Source: Daphnia carinata (Eukaryota > Arthropoda > Branchiopoda > Diplostraca > Daphniidae). From it: DNA of 64,000 nucleotides. The stretch lies in the NCBI RefSeq assembly GCF_022539665.2, contig NC_081335.1, positions 2,542,001 to 2,606,000 of the forward strand, in the 5' to 3' direction. The translations under genes were made by a program, and so were the position numbers. Shown piece after piece: positions 10,155 through 23,500 of this stretch. A model generated the notes under the pieces. That model saw only the letters and a list, made by a program, of their open reading frames with translations, was not told the DNA's origin and did no database searches. Positions within the stretch are counted from its first letter, which is position 1. Each line of letters opens with the position of its first letter.

Positions 10155-12348
10155 TACGAGAGGTGTTTTCATATGAACAACAAAACGCTTTTTATACAAC
10201 GTTATTAATTAACTTGATATTCGTTACGTTTTTTTTGTTATGTCCCAATGTATAGCGAGGACGTTTTTCCACTGTTATGCTACTTCAATCATTTCTGTAT
10301 TCGTAAAGGAAGAATAATCCATTAAAATGCTTGAATCTGTAATGCTCACAAATATGTACTTTATTTCTGAAAAAATTGGAAGTGAAATACTGTTCAAGGT
10401 TTGTAACGGAGATTTAAGGATTCATGTAATAAGCTGATGGATCTAGCAAAGTAAGCCGTTTACACTGCAATATTATTCTAATTGGATAATTTTGTATACG
10501 ATGTAGTAACATCTGCCTCACCTGTAGCTTTTATCGCACAACAAACTTAGCTAGAAGCTACACCTGGAGCAACCCTCGAAGCATAGAACGTCCGTGCAAT
10601 TATGACCCGCCTTCTTTATGAATCTATCCGCTCATTTCGACTCTTGTGTTCCTGCCAAAAGGTAGGCAACACGTAAACGAATTAATCGTTGTATACCCAT
10701 TGGAAATATTTGAGAGAAAAAGGCACGACATTTGAAAACAGAGATATGGCATAAGGCTGTCTGTGGCGCTGAATAGCATCGTTAAAAGCTAAAGTTGGCA
10801 CAGAGCAAAGGGTTGACAACCCTTAGCGATAGAAAATAAGGAAGAGATTGAGAACGGTAAAGAAGGATGGGCACTCAAACTGATTTCATTACCATACCCT
10901 GTTTGTCTGGAAATTTCGAGAAGGAAAGGTAGACAATTGATGCGTTGTCCACCCCTTGGCATACAGCTGCAAAAAGGCATTTGAAAAAGAAGAAAACTTT
11001 GCCTGTAGGTTATGAAGACGATGCAAATAGAGTTGAACGTTCGTAGTGGGTTCCATTTATGGGTGAACATTTTTTCGAAGTACTCAGCTTTTGTTGAGAT
11101 AATTGTATCGTGAATATCAATCATTTGTGAGCTCTCTTTGAACACCGCCTGGTTAAGTGGTTATGTGCTACGCTTTTGGGTAATCGTCCATCTTTATTGG
11201 TAAGCTTTTTTTGAGATTAGAATTCTGTCGTGTACAAGTGATTGCATTAGCGTTAGTTTACGTGGATCATACCCTTCGTTTGGTTTTCGATTAAGCTATA
11301 AAAACAGTCATGAACTGATGGTCCCGGCAAGAAAAAACAACATTAATTTATCGTGTTGTGAGAAAGAACAGCCTTTTGGGCTCAAATTTTAGACTTGTTT
11401 TAGTTGTTTACTGATAAAACTTAACCTACAAGTGGTACAACCAAAATGCTAACTCAGTTCAAACGAATGGGGCTTCCCCAGCTTTTTCTGTTATTGCAAC
11501 ACGTTCGGGATTTCCAGAGATCAACGTGACCTGAAAAGTGTTGGAAAATGCTCGCTTGCTAAATACGGACTTCTTCCAAAAAAGTTCTAATTTTGAACTG
11601 TACTGAAAATGGAAACACAACTAGCTAAGGCAATACTTGTTTCAAAAGAAAATAAATCCCTTGAACGAACGCTGCTAGTCATGTTACTAACGGACAATAT
11701 TTAAGTTGAGATGGAAAACCGAAAGGATAGGGAAGGGTGTTACTTGATTTTTACTACGTGTGGATATAAGGAATAAAATTGCGAAAACGTGACCAAGGCT
11801 TTCGGCTCAAAAGATTTAAAAATAACACTCGAATTACAGTGGTTGCTTTAGTGCTTTATTCACAGCCAAGGTGATCTTGGGCGTTGGTGAAAGTCACGTT
11901 GTGGCCTTAGGTAAGTTGTTCGTCTGTTAGTTTTACTTAGAAAATAAATAAGCTTTTATTTTTCTTTATCCATTCAGACAATATATCAATCCTTTTACGG
12001 TAAGTTGCCCCGTGATTTTACAATCTAAATTTCGTGAATAATTTACAATGCAACGTCACAATAAAATGCAAGAACAACTTTTACATTCTGTATCGCATCT
12101 TATATCTTTACTCTTGTGCGTCAAATGGATGCCGTAATCAATTCCTGGACGGGAAAACCAAAAGGAATAACCCGAGGCTAGCCGTCTCGGAATCTCAATT
12201 TGTATTCTAAGTTATCACCCGAGGGAAAGAAGGAAACGAAAAAAAAATGTATGACCACTGTCACTATAAATTGAAAGGGAGGTTATGTGAAGGACTGCAG
12301 ACAATCGTTCGCTACCGGGCAAGATACAGCACAGAAGCGGGCTACAAG
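10155..12348. other. intergenic region between the tandem ITIH-like genes
   Basis: About 2.2 kb without a convincing complete gene. A minus-strand open frame at 10789-11145 has no support. Two short exon-like pieces with good donor sites lie at about 11868-11910 and 11978-11999 (see findings). TATAAAT of copy 2 is near the right end. Confidence 0.4.
12265..12271 (+). promoter_or_regulatory. TATA box of ITIH-like gene 2
   Basis: TATAAAT 84 bases before the ATG at 12349, in the same context as in copy 1. Confidence 0.6.
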
Positions 12349-15300
12349 ATGACAGACACTACCCGATTTTCATTTCGTTTATCAGCACTCATCGTTCTTC
12401 AATTATGGTTTTTGTCTGTAAGTGCTTCCCCAGCTAATCGGGTATGGATCGTCCGAAGGGACGTCGAAAACTTGGATGAAGCAACAACTGAATTCCATCA
12501 GCCAAAGGTAAAGTTGTTTATTACACATCACATGCGTTTACAATATTAAAAATCTATTTTTTTTTTTGTAGGAACAAAAGGTCGAGAATGCCCTACCACG
12601 AATTTATTTCATGGAGATTGTGTCGGATATCCGGCTGCGTTATGCCTCGACAAAAGTCACGTCAAAAGTTGCCAACCCTGCTGACAAAGCGCAGGAAGCC
12701 ACTTTTCATGTTGTTCTACCAGAAACAGCTTTCATTTCCAGCTTCTTGATGTAAGTATCATTTTTAAATTTATGAATTAAACAGATATTTTAAATATTTT
12801 AGCGCATATTAGGGAGATTGACGGGAAGGTGTACAAAGCGAGTGTAAAAGAAAAAGAAGAAGCACAAACAGAGTACCAGAATGCTGTGGATGCGGGACTA
12901 TCAGCTGCCCAAGTGACTGCAAAGTAAGTAAATTTACCAGAACTGTGAAAAAATTAGTTAAAAACTTAATTCTTCAAACGATAACGCAGTGCCCGTGATG
13001 CCAATCAGTTTACTGTGTCGGTAAATGTTGAACCGCAGGCGAAAATGCTTTTTAACTTGACGTACGAGGAGTTATTGACCAGACGCAGAGGAATTTATGA
13101 GCAGGTAGAATTTTTTTCATTTGGTAAGCAACGTGCAATAAAGGAAATTTTTCGCTTACAAAAAGGTCATTCACGTTAGCCCCGGTTCAATTGTCCCACA
13201 AATGAGCATTCGAGTCAACATTTTTGAGACACTCCCTATCAACAAAATCACAGTCCCTCAATTGCGTGGCAACGATATCGAACAAAGTCAAGACTTGAGT
13301 AAGAATTTGTTTAGCAATATTGTTGTGGCTCTGATTTCTACGTCCCATGTAACATTTGTACAGGTGAAAACGAAGTAGCCAAGATTATCCGCACAAACGA
13401 AACGGTTGTGAGCGTCGTTTACGAGCCGACAGAGACGCAGCAAATCCAATCTTCAAAGGATGGACTGCAGGGTCAATTTGTCGTTCAGTACGATGTGGAT
13501 CGTTCGTCCATTGAAAGAAAAGGCGGCGAAATTCACGTATGTTTTTTAGTCTGAGAACTCCAAAGATATTTACCTCCTTTGTCAATTCAAACATAGGTGG
13601 TGGATGGCTACTTTGTCCACTTTTTTGCACCAAGTACTTTGCCGGCCCTTCCTAAACACGTCATCTTCGTGCTGGACACAAGTGGATCAATGGCAGGAAC
13701 GAGAATTGAGCAAACGAAACAGGCCATGAACTCCATCCTGGATCAGTTGAGAGAAGACGATCTCTTTAGTGTCGTAGAATTCTCAACAAGCGTCGCGGTA
13801 GTTTTCATATTTGAATTCAGTAAAAACATTGATCAATAACTTATATTTTTGAATTAAGGAATGGGATTTAAGAAAACCATACAAAGGGCTTGAACCTTAC
13901 TACTACAATGTTCAATTGGAGGAAACAACAGAAGTTTCGCAGAACACGACACAATTGGAAGAAAGTTTTGGCCTTTATGATGATATTTTTGCGTATCCTG
14001 TAACGGAACGTTCCATCAAAAGAGCAAAGGAATTTGTCAAAACCATGGACGTTACTTCCTCAACCAATATTAACGATGCCCTTTTGCTTGCGCTGAAAAA
14101 CAGCCAATCCGTTCAGTCACGACTGCGCCTCACGCCGATCATCATTTTCTTGACGGACGGTGAGCCCACGTCGGGTGTTGTTGACAAAACAGAAATTCTT
14201 GCCAACGTCAGGAAGGGAAACAGTGACGACGTGGTGAGCATTTTCAGTTTGGCCTTTGGTACGGGCACAGATTACGATTTCTTGACGAAAATTTCGAGTC
14301 AAAATCGTGGATTTGCACGCAAAATTTACGAAGCTGCAGATGCCACCCTCCAGCTCAAGGGATTCTTTGAGGAAGTGGCATCGCCTCTGCTCAACAATGT
14401 TCGCTTTGTTTATAATAAAGACGGCCCCGTGCATGATGTCACTGAGACTAACGTCCCCAACTTCTTCAAGGGCACAGAATTCGTAGTGGCCGGCCGGATC
14501 GACCCGGATTCAAAACTGAGTGCGTCTATCTCTGGAACAGGAGCAAATGGATCCTTCTTATTCCCTGACATTCGTCCATTGATAAATGATTACAGTGTAT
14601 TACCCATTCCGAACAACAGCGTTGCAGAAACCGTACCCGCTAAAAAGAGCTTTTCGTTGGAAAAGATTTGGGCGTACATGACGATCCAGGATATGCTAAA
14701 GAAACGTCAAATCGTTGATGATGCAAAGTCTATTGCTGCGTTCAACAGCAAAGCCCTCAACCTGTCTCTTACAGTAAGTTTTCAACCATTAATTTATAAT
14801 CAACTGGTATTAAATGTCCTTTACACTGGAACAGTACGGCTTCGTCACACCCTTGACTTCATTGGTAGTCGTGAAACCGAATAGTACTGCTGCCACGGCT
14901 GATGTTCGTCCTGCCGATGGTATTTCCCATTTTTTACACTCATATATAGTGTTATCAATGTACAAAAAAAAGAAACTATTCAAATTTTTCAAGGCATACA
15001 ACCCTCAAATGGCATCGCTTATGGTGCACCTTCTCCGATAGCAGCATATTCGCCAAATCATTTCAGCGGTGGTATCCACCCGTTTGCAGTTTCAGCTCTT
15101 GGAATATCCGTTCCTTATAAACGACCACAAACAACAACTTTCGTGCCTCAGCTTGGAACAACTATATCACCTATTATTACCGAACATTTTGAATTTCCAT
15201 CGTTTTCACCGGTAGAATGGATTAGTCAGTTTGAACATAATGTTACACACGTTAAAATTCCAGCAGGCAACGAAACGTTAGACTTATCATGGGAAGATGA

Positions 15301-15723
15301 ACTGGTAAGTCTGTTGATTTTACGTGTCACCACTGTATTAATCTTGACAATTTTTGACCACCATTCAGCCGGATATCGAGTATGATTCTTGTACGACGAA
15401 TCGTCTTCATCACGCTGTTTGCAAATCCATTTGGAAGTGTTCCACCGTTTTGCACGAGTCTACATTTGTGTCCAAGGAATTAACTGTGGACGCAAAGGCT
15501 GCTTGCGTTATCGAAAACAAGTAAGTTTTTTTAACTAGTTTATCACATGCACTTCACAAGTCCCTTTTGAATAATTGGCACCGTTCGTTAATTTAGATAT
15601 GTAGGCGTCTGTTGTGACGTAACCAACTTCCCCGAGTTACCCATCGATTTTACGACGATTTTACCAGAACTGGAAACAACAACGTCTGTTGATGATACTT
15701 CCACATTCACTAGTGACCCATAA
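12349..15723 (+). CDS. ITIH-like secreted protein with VIT, vWA and C-terminal clip-like domain, copy 2
   Basis: Twelve exons with the same layout as copy 1 (12349-12507, 12572-12750, 12813-12923, 12990-13104, 13166-13298, 13364-13536, 13597-13797, 13859-14773, 14835-14919, 14994-15304, 15369-15520, 15597-15723) encode 886 residues. The signal peptide, VIT domain and vWA domain with DTSGS are all present. Exons 2 to 8 and their introns are nearly identical to copy 1 at a constant offset of 5574 bases. Exon 1, intron 1 and exons 10 to 12 have clearly diverged. The linker has a different Pro/Thr-rich sequence, but the clip-like cysteines are kept (DSC, AVC, WKC, AAC, VCC). Divergent termini on a shared core suggest that the two proteins keep the same binding fold but differ in secretion signal and tail. 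Confidence 0.85.
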
Positions 15724-16597
15724 TCACCCATTTATTCTGCCAACTTTATTTTATTTAAATGATTCAACCTTATCGCAGAAGGGGGAGAAAATTAAATGAT
15801 TTTTATTATGTTAATGTTACTATTGGTATACTCACGGTATCGCAAAATCCTTGTTAACCGTGGCCTTAGTTCTCAAAGCGTAATGGTTTCTGATTTTTCC
15901 AGTTATGTGTGCAGCTTTCGTTATTTTTAAGAATGCAGTACACTAAACTAAAGGCCAACAAACAAATGCATTTGTTGTGTTAAATTTTGAAAAACCGGGT
16001 AAAACCTTTGCCCGTTTAATTTGGGAAAATATTGGGAAAAAGTTAGGAGACGGAAAAAAGATACTGATAAAACATCAAAATGGATGCCCAAATGTTGAAC
16101 GATCAGCTGCATATTTAGCAACACATTGAAAAGGAAAAATATTTTATGACGGTGTTATGCTATATAAATAAACAGTGCAACATTCCAAGGAATAGTAGGC
16201 TACAGTTCAGTTCGTGCGGACCCATAAAACCTACTAAAAAATGTATTTACATGTAAGCAACTAGCTACCTAGTGAATAGTTCTTATCTTAACAAAAGTCG
16301 TGACGGAATTAGTACTTAAGCTGGTTATTACGGTATGTTTTAAGATAGGGCTACACTTACCTTTTGCCTCTGGTTTCGTGATCTTTCGACCTGCAACGTA
16401 GCTGCCAAATGTAAGCAGTAAACAAAAAGTCCGAGATAGGACACGGGTTGATCTTAAATTATCATACACAGGTTAACAAGGACTGCGCATCGAAATTTTC
16501 GGCACAACAAAACATGTTGGAAACAAGAAGCAAACCCGTAGTCGAACGTTTTCACTTGTCGGCTAAAGTTGGGGCGCCGTGAGCAACAGCTACAGCT
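15724..16597. other. intergenic region upstream of the aminopeptidase
   Basis: No coding exon is supported. A TATATAAATA word at 16161-16170 followed by an ATG and a GTAAGC donor at about 16251 might be a distant promoter and untranslated exon, but the phase does not fit the aminopeptidase coding sequence. Confidence 0.35.
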
Positions 16598-19500
16598 ATG
16601 CCGGAATCCGGAAAACTCGGTGAGAATTTTAGCAGAAAAATTCATTACGATCTTCTTTTTATAATCGTCATCTAACTTTTGCAATTAATCAAATCAACGT
16701 TTTGAAATTTTAAGTGTTACTGGCGGGCCTTTTTCTCTTGACGCTTGTGAAGCTGACGGAAAGTGGGCCAGTAGCCTTGAAGACTCCAGAAGACTGGGAC
16801 AGTGCGCCCTCATTCGGCGACCGGTTGCTTAGAAAACGTTCACCAACTGTGACCGAACGTCCGGGATGCAAAGCGGGAGCATCAATACCACCTAATCGTG
16901 TCAATACGACGTAAGTACCGCGTGAAATTCAGATGCTATTGTAAGACACTGGCATATAGCTCTGATGTTTGTCCAGGCAACGACTCATCGACCTCCGCAT
17001 ACAAATGAACTTGTTTAATGTATCGGCCTATATCGTCACAAGTGATAATGCTCATCAGGTTAATATCACATAATGATTAAACAAAAAAAAGTGGGTTCAT
17101 TCAATATTTGGATTGCATTGTTTCGGTTTTAGGGTGAGGAGGTCGCACCGCACGATCACAGACGTGAGTTCATTTGCGGTCTCAGTGGAAGCTCTGGAAC
17201 AGCCGTAATCACCAAAGATGCCGCCGCTGTCTGGACAGACGGACGTTATTTTTTACAAGCCGAAAATGAACTTGACTGCAACTGGATCTTGATGAAGGAT
17301 GGTGAAGCTGGGGTACTTATACAGGCCGAAGCAATCATTGAGGATTAAATGCATTTTAAAACGATACGTCGTGCGTTGCACTTCTAGGTACCAAACATCA
17401 CTTCATGGCTGAAAGAAGTCTTGCAAACTAATGACATAGTAGCCGCTGATCCAACATTAATCGGCACTACTACTTGGCAGAGATACGACAAAGATCTTGG
17501 TAGATAACATAGCCCCATATTTGTTATTTTCAAAAGGCTTTATTGTGTACCAACACTTTATTCCAGTGCCCATTAAGTTTGAACCGTTGTTGACTAATTT
17601 AATCGACGTAATATGGACAACCGGTCGTCCACCAGTCAACGCTGAACCTGGCTTTATTCTCCACTTGAACTATTCCGGTAATACTTACAATCAATTTTGG
17701 AATCTCATAAGGATTTACTGTACATGGCGAAACCAGGTGAGTCGTGGCAAGATAAAGTGGACAGGCTAAGAGCCGAGCTCCCCAAGCAAGGTGCCGATGC
17801 ACTGGTCATAACTGCTCTGGACGAAGTGGCTTGGTTGCTAAATATCAGAGGATCTGATGTACCCAATCATCCTGTTTTACTGGCCTACATGTACGTCTCA
17901 GCTACTCAGCTAGTGTTATTTGCCGAAACGAGCAAGATTAGCAGTCCCGAGATGCAGGCACACCTAACCGGAGTCACGTAAATTCTATAAATCCCTTTGA
18001 AACACAAAACGTTTTATCACCTAATGATATGATACTTAATTCTACAGACAGCGACCTTACGACCGATTCGTCGCTGAATTACCTGGTTTAGCACAATCAG
18101 CTAGCATGGTTCTCATTCCAAGTCAATTTGTGTACACGGGTGGCGCAAGTTATGCAGTTTACAATGCTGTATGTATTATCTACTAGATTGTGGATATGCT
18201 AGCCCTAACTATATCATATTCCTATTCAAAATGCTTCGTAGATACCAGCGACGAAGAGATTGCTGAAAGCTTCTCCGGTGTTGATGATGAAGGCCAAGAA
18301 GAACGCAGTTGAAGCCGAAGGAATGATGAAAGCCCATTTGAAAGACGCTGTAGCCCTCTGCGATGTTATATCTTTAATGGTGGAGGAAATACCGGAAGGT
18401 GTGCGCTGGGATGAACTGAAAGTAAGCGCAGAACTGCTCAGATATCGAGCTCAACAGGAAGTCAATAAAGGCGCAAGTTTCGACACTATTGGTAAGATTG
18501 ATTGGTATTAAATATTAGCATTCATTGCACTTCATTGCATTTTCTTATATGTAGCTGGATACGGCCCTAACGGTGCTATTATTCACTATTCTGCGTCGGA
18601 AGAGACAAACACAGTAATTGGAACCAACAGCCTGTTCCTACTAGATTCCGGTGGACAGTATTTTGGTAAACTAATTAGGAAATACTCGCATGCATATCCA
18701 ATCTATAGCAAATTTTATTGAATAGATGGTACAACTGATGTAACGAGGACACTTCACTTTGGAACACCTACTCCTGCGCAAATAAAAGCCTACACGCTGG
18801 TTCTGATGGGTCATTTAGATCTTGCTAGGCTCGTTTTTCCAAAAACGACTAGAGACGCTCGCGTTGATGTACTCGCTCGAGCTCCACTTTTCGATCAGGG
18901 CTTGGATTATCTTCACGGCACTGGCCATGGAATTGGGCACTTTGGAAGTATCCATGAAAGTACGTTCATAAATATTTATTTTATACCAATAAAACAAATC
19001 TTTTGCGCATTAACTAATCCAAGTGTTTTGCTGGAAAAGGTCCAACTCGCGTCAGTCTGGGTAGCTCAGTGGAAAACACATTCTTTGAGAACTACTTTTT
19101 TTCTGATGGTATGAATCACTTTTTAGTTGGGCTGATTGTTAATTGAAAAGAATATATTTTTGACAATGATAAACTTCCATGTAGAACCGGGCTATTACAA
19201 GGCAGGAGATTTCGGTATCCGCATTGAAAGCATTCTACGTGTGATGCCCACTACCTTTTCGGTAACTCGTTATTGCTGTAATGAACTCTATATTTTCAAA
19301 TATAAAATAATCTACAATGTATGTTTGCGTTGTTGTAGACGGAATTCCCGGATCGATTCTTCCGCTTCGAGGCTGTTACTTTGGTGCCATTTGAACGGAA
19401 ACTTATTGACGTTACGATGCTGAGTGGCGGCCAGGTAATGAAACAAAGTATTTTATAACGAGAGCATTATTCACAAAAAAGAACAATTCTTTGTGATGTA

Positions 19501-19732
19501 TTAACAGATTGATTACGTAAACGACTACTACACTCTCATTCGACAAAAAGTGGGAGCAGAAATGATCAAACAAAATAGAACCAGAGCTTACAATTGGCTC
19601 ATTAGCCAAACAGAGCCTTTGGTGTTAGCAGAGCCTACTAACAAAGGTGTGTCCATAGCAAACAAACAAGTCTGGGTTGGTATTTTGGGACAGCTTTTCA
19701 TTTCCCTGTTTGTTGTTTTCAAATTTTATTAA
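16598..19732 (+). CDS. Xaa-Pro aminopeptidase (aminopeptidase P, XPNPEP1/XPNPEP2 type), secreted or GPI-anchored
   Basis: Fifteen exons give 708 residues: 16598-16619, 16715-16910, 16977-17058, 17133-17312, 17388-17499, 17567-17677, 17737-17977, 18048-18168, 18242-18491, 18555-18665, 18726-18959, 19040-19108, 19185-19261, 19339-19434, 19508-19732. The enzyme removes an N-terminal residue that precedes proline. A hydrophobic leader ([11 protein letters not shown]) follows a six-residue start; the open frame at 16714 begins with GTG, so the 22-base ATG exon is needed. Creatinase-like N-terminal domains precede a pita-bread catalytic domain. Metal ligands are visible as LLDSGGQYF then DGTTDVTRT (two Asp), the GTGHGIGHF His, EPGYY Glu and the late RFEAVTLVP Glu. 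The leader points to an extracellular enzyme like mammalian XPNPEP2. The C-terminal tail as read is hydrophobic; an alternative last exon is possible near 19812-19899. Confidence 0.88.
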
Positions 19733-20505
19733 GCATGGTTAGACATTTGCCAAAAATAAACGTTATGGTATTATATGTACCATCTTTTATCTTTGTTGAC
19801 GGGTTGTATAGCAATGGCTTGTGTAGCAACTTACTAGCGGCTATTGCAGCTGGGCTTTTAGCCAGTGTTGCGATTTCAATACCATCACTGTTGCTATAAA
19901 TGACCAATAAAAAGTTTGAGCCCATCGTCTACTCCGTGATTTAGTTTGTTTATTTTTGCAATAAAACGTCCTCCTTTATCCCATTATTTTACATTGTTCG
20001 CTTCATTATATTTGTACTAGATGGTTTGCTAGTATGCAGTATGCCTGATAATGGTTTTTATTTTTCATTTACATCCAACATTCCAGAGATAAATTACATC
20101 ATCTTTCCTTATAACTCCGCTTTTACGTTATACCTTGTTCGTCCAATAGATGGCGTCTGTAACATATTCACTTTTCAATTCGGCATATTATAAATGCAGT
20201 AGATGACACGCAGACGATTTTCCAATCGCATCTTCCTTGAAAAATACTCGTAAAATAAAATTTAGTTTACAGCCCTAAATAATACTGTATTAAATTCTAT
20301 AAGAACCAGGTTAGCCATGGTTTTGTACGGTTTCAGCTGGTGAAGGTACATTACCAAACACTTGTTTCTCCACAACATTGCCTCTGAAACGATGACCGGT
20401 ATTTGCTGACGTTAAATTGACAATTTCAAAAGCCTTCTAGTAAGTTATTTCTGTGATTTAAAAATGTTATAAAATATGTATTAATTATAGCTGTGGATTT
20501 TTCCT
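19733..20505. other. 3' end of the aminopeptidase gene and 5' region of the YLPM1-like gene
   Basis: The stretch 19812-19899 carries an open, strongly hydrophobic frame that looks like a GPI-anchor signal (see findings). AATAAA lies near 19908. A probable untranslated exon ends at about 20440 with a GTAAGT donor, and its acceptor is the TATAG at 20486-20490 just before the YLPM1-like start. Confidence 0.4.
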
Positions 20506-23500
20506 ATGATAGTTAACATGATGCCAAATGGAGGGAATTTCAACCCCTGGGTTGGCCAGTGGTATAATCCTGCAGCAGCACTGAGATCTGATCAAGTGCA
20601 AGGAATGGTTGATGTGAATGCGTTCCATATAATTGCATCTCAGCAACTTTCAGCACAATACGGTTCAGGGGTTTTGCCTGTTGCATCCATTTGGAATGCT
20701 GCTGCATCACAGTCTCAGTGGATGCAGCCATGGCAGTCAAATTTTCAAGCCAAGTAGAATTTTGAAATTAGGGTTCATTGACCAATATTTTAAAAGTAAT
20801 TACTTTTCTGATATCAGCGTTGGCAGCAGTATTGCACTAAATGCTCAGCCACCACAGCTTCCACCACCTGTGAACACAGTGATTGCTCCACAGATACCTC
20901 CACCACAACAACAAGAAGATGCTTCAAGCAATTCGAATGCAAATGTTTTGTCAGAGGAAGAGAAAAACTTTGACATTCAATTTAAAGAATGGGAAACAAA
21001 GTTTCAGATTTGGAAAGATGAAAACATAAATCATCCGGACAAGGTAATAACTTTTTCCGCTCAATATATTTGCGTACGTGAGACAGCCAACAAAAATTGT
21101 TTTTCAGAAAGCACTTGCCGTTTATGAAGCTCAATGGAAAACTTGGCGTGAACAGCTGATCCAAAACCGAGAAAAGTTACGTAGACAGCGAGAAGAATCC
21201 GTAGCCAAGCAGAATCAGTTAATCGCACAACTCAAGCACGTGGGGGCCAGTGCGAGCCAGCCAGCACGTCAGATGACGCAAGCAATTAGGAATAACGGAA
21301 TTCGTGAGGATCTCCAGCATCGCAGTAATTCGCATTTACAGTCCAACATGCCCAATCTTTCTGGGCAGCCCGTTATCCTTACGTCGCACCACAGCTCATT
21401 TTCAAGAAAGGCACCGAATTCAAGTACACATTTGCATGCAGCTGAGAATTCTAAACTACATATCCCACAACATTATCAAAATACGGAAGACGGTGAAAGA
21501 CATTCAAGTGCAAAATCAAAGAACCCGTCTTTGGACAGCTCACAACAGGATCGGCTTGATCATGTAGCACCACATTATCATGAAGAATTTCGCGATGAAC
21601 GCGTTTTACATTCCACGGGTGATCTTCATTCACATAGAATGGATAATCAACCACATCGCCTACCATTTAGAAGCCCTGAACCACCACAAAAGCAGCTGTG
21701 TTCTCCTCACCTTAAGTCTGGACAGCATCCTCCAGGCTCGGAGTTTGAAGATGCCAGACAAAGACAGTCTGATGTCCCGTCTTTAAGGCCTCAAAATCGT
21801 GACTATCATCGACAAGATATTCACCATATCCAACCTGTGTTACCCCTAAATCAACGAGAGCCGATCGTTCCACGAGGATTACATCCGACTACGCGTGAGA
21901 CGTTAGAACCGCCTCGAAATCTACTTAACTTCTTAAGTCCTGAAAGAAATAACGACGAAGACTTACGAAACTTTCCTTCAGATAGTTCAGCTGAAACGGC
22001 CGCAAACCTTTTCAGAAAGCGAGCAATGCGTGGGAAAACTGATGGGCAGCGATTTGTACCATACAAAGCACCCGGTTTACCTCCGCATTTAGATAAGAGA
22101 GCAATGGAAGAAACAGCCCTAGGCTTTGACGGTGGTGTTCGGCCAAGGTACGAGGCGCGTTTAGCAGAACACGGTGAAAATAAGATTTCAGCTTTGCCCA
22201 AACCACTGCCAATGGAACTCGGTGCACCACCTCTTAAGGTTAATAGCCGCGTACTAGAACCCCTTGTGTTTGAATACAACCATCGTCCCGGAAAGCGTGG
22301 CCGCTTTGCTGAACCCATAACCATCGAGTATTCTCATACTAAGCCATCGGAGATTGAATCTTTTAAAACTGATATCGCTAGTTGTAAGATGAAAACTGAA
22401 CCATCTGCAAAGTCTGAAAATGTCACACCAGTTGAGAAGTCCGTGCCAGAAATAGTCCCTGTTGAAAAAAGCCCAATTAAACCAACTCCTCTGCCCCTCT
22501 TCCCTTCAGCGGCAGCTATCCAGTTACAAGAAAATCCGTTTCCCAAACCACAATCTCAGTTACTATCTGATAAAGCAACCGAAGGTACTTCAGTTAATAA
22601 TCAAATAAATTTTTCCGAATACCTTCCCTTTTTATCTCCAGGCCTCGTTGCTTTGCAACAGAAAATGGCAGAAACAACGCCTTCCAAACTCGACGTGGCG
22701 GTTGCCCCTGTAGAAATGGAAGTTGTTATGGTAGAAGATCTTTTACTGCCACCGGGACGCTATGGTCGCCCCCCAAGAATTGTTGTCGTTTTGCGTGGTC
22801 TCCCTGGATCAGGTAAAAGTCACCTGGCTCGTTTGATAAAGGTTCGTAACATTATGCTTGTATCATAAATGCACCTCGAAGTTTAACGAGAGATCTTCTG
22901 TTAATGCAGGAAAAAGAGATGGCGATGGGTGGGCCAGCGCCTCGAATCCTATCTATCGATGACTACTATCTTTTGGATGAAGGTACCAGCCCAGTTCCGT
23001 GGCAAGAAGATCAGGAAGAGCGGTATCGCCAAAGTCTGCTAAAATCTCTCAAGAAAAACCTCGATGATGGTCATTTCCCCTTTATCATTGTCGATGCTCT
23101 CCATGTGAAAGTGAGCGACATTTTCGACGTTTACGACGCAGCACGAAGTCGTACATTTGCTGTTTTCTTAATCGACTTGCCTGAAGTCCCGAATAGAACT
23201 GGGACCAATAGAAAATGTACAGACAAGGACGTTGAGGTGATTTTTTTTTCCGAACGAACGGATCATTTTCAACAGTAATTTATTGATATGTCTTTCACCT
23301 AGAAAATGAAAAGTGAATGGCAACAAGCACCGGGCAGTGAGCTTCCGCTTCCGCGATTAGATATTCGCTGGCTCTTACAAGAAATTGATGAAGAGCGGAT
23401 TCCCACTCCAGACGATGTTGTTACTTCAACGACAGTTCCCGTTGATGAAGTAAATCGGTCAAAAAATTCTGCTGATAAAACAGGATTTAAATTCTTTTTT

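Noticed and set aside
14117-14434. Antisense open frame in ITIH copy 2, with a similar one in copy 1 (8543-8728)
   Set aside because: It lies fully inside exon 8 of a strong coding region and is shared only because the tract is homogenised. No domain or signal.
17697-17736. Extending aminopeptidase exon 7 leftwards to the AAG at 17711
   Set aside because: That join breaks phase. Starting at 17737 keeps phase 1 and gives [11 protein letters not shown], which matches the family.
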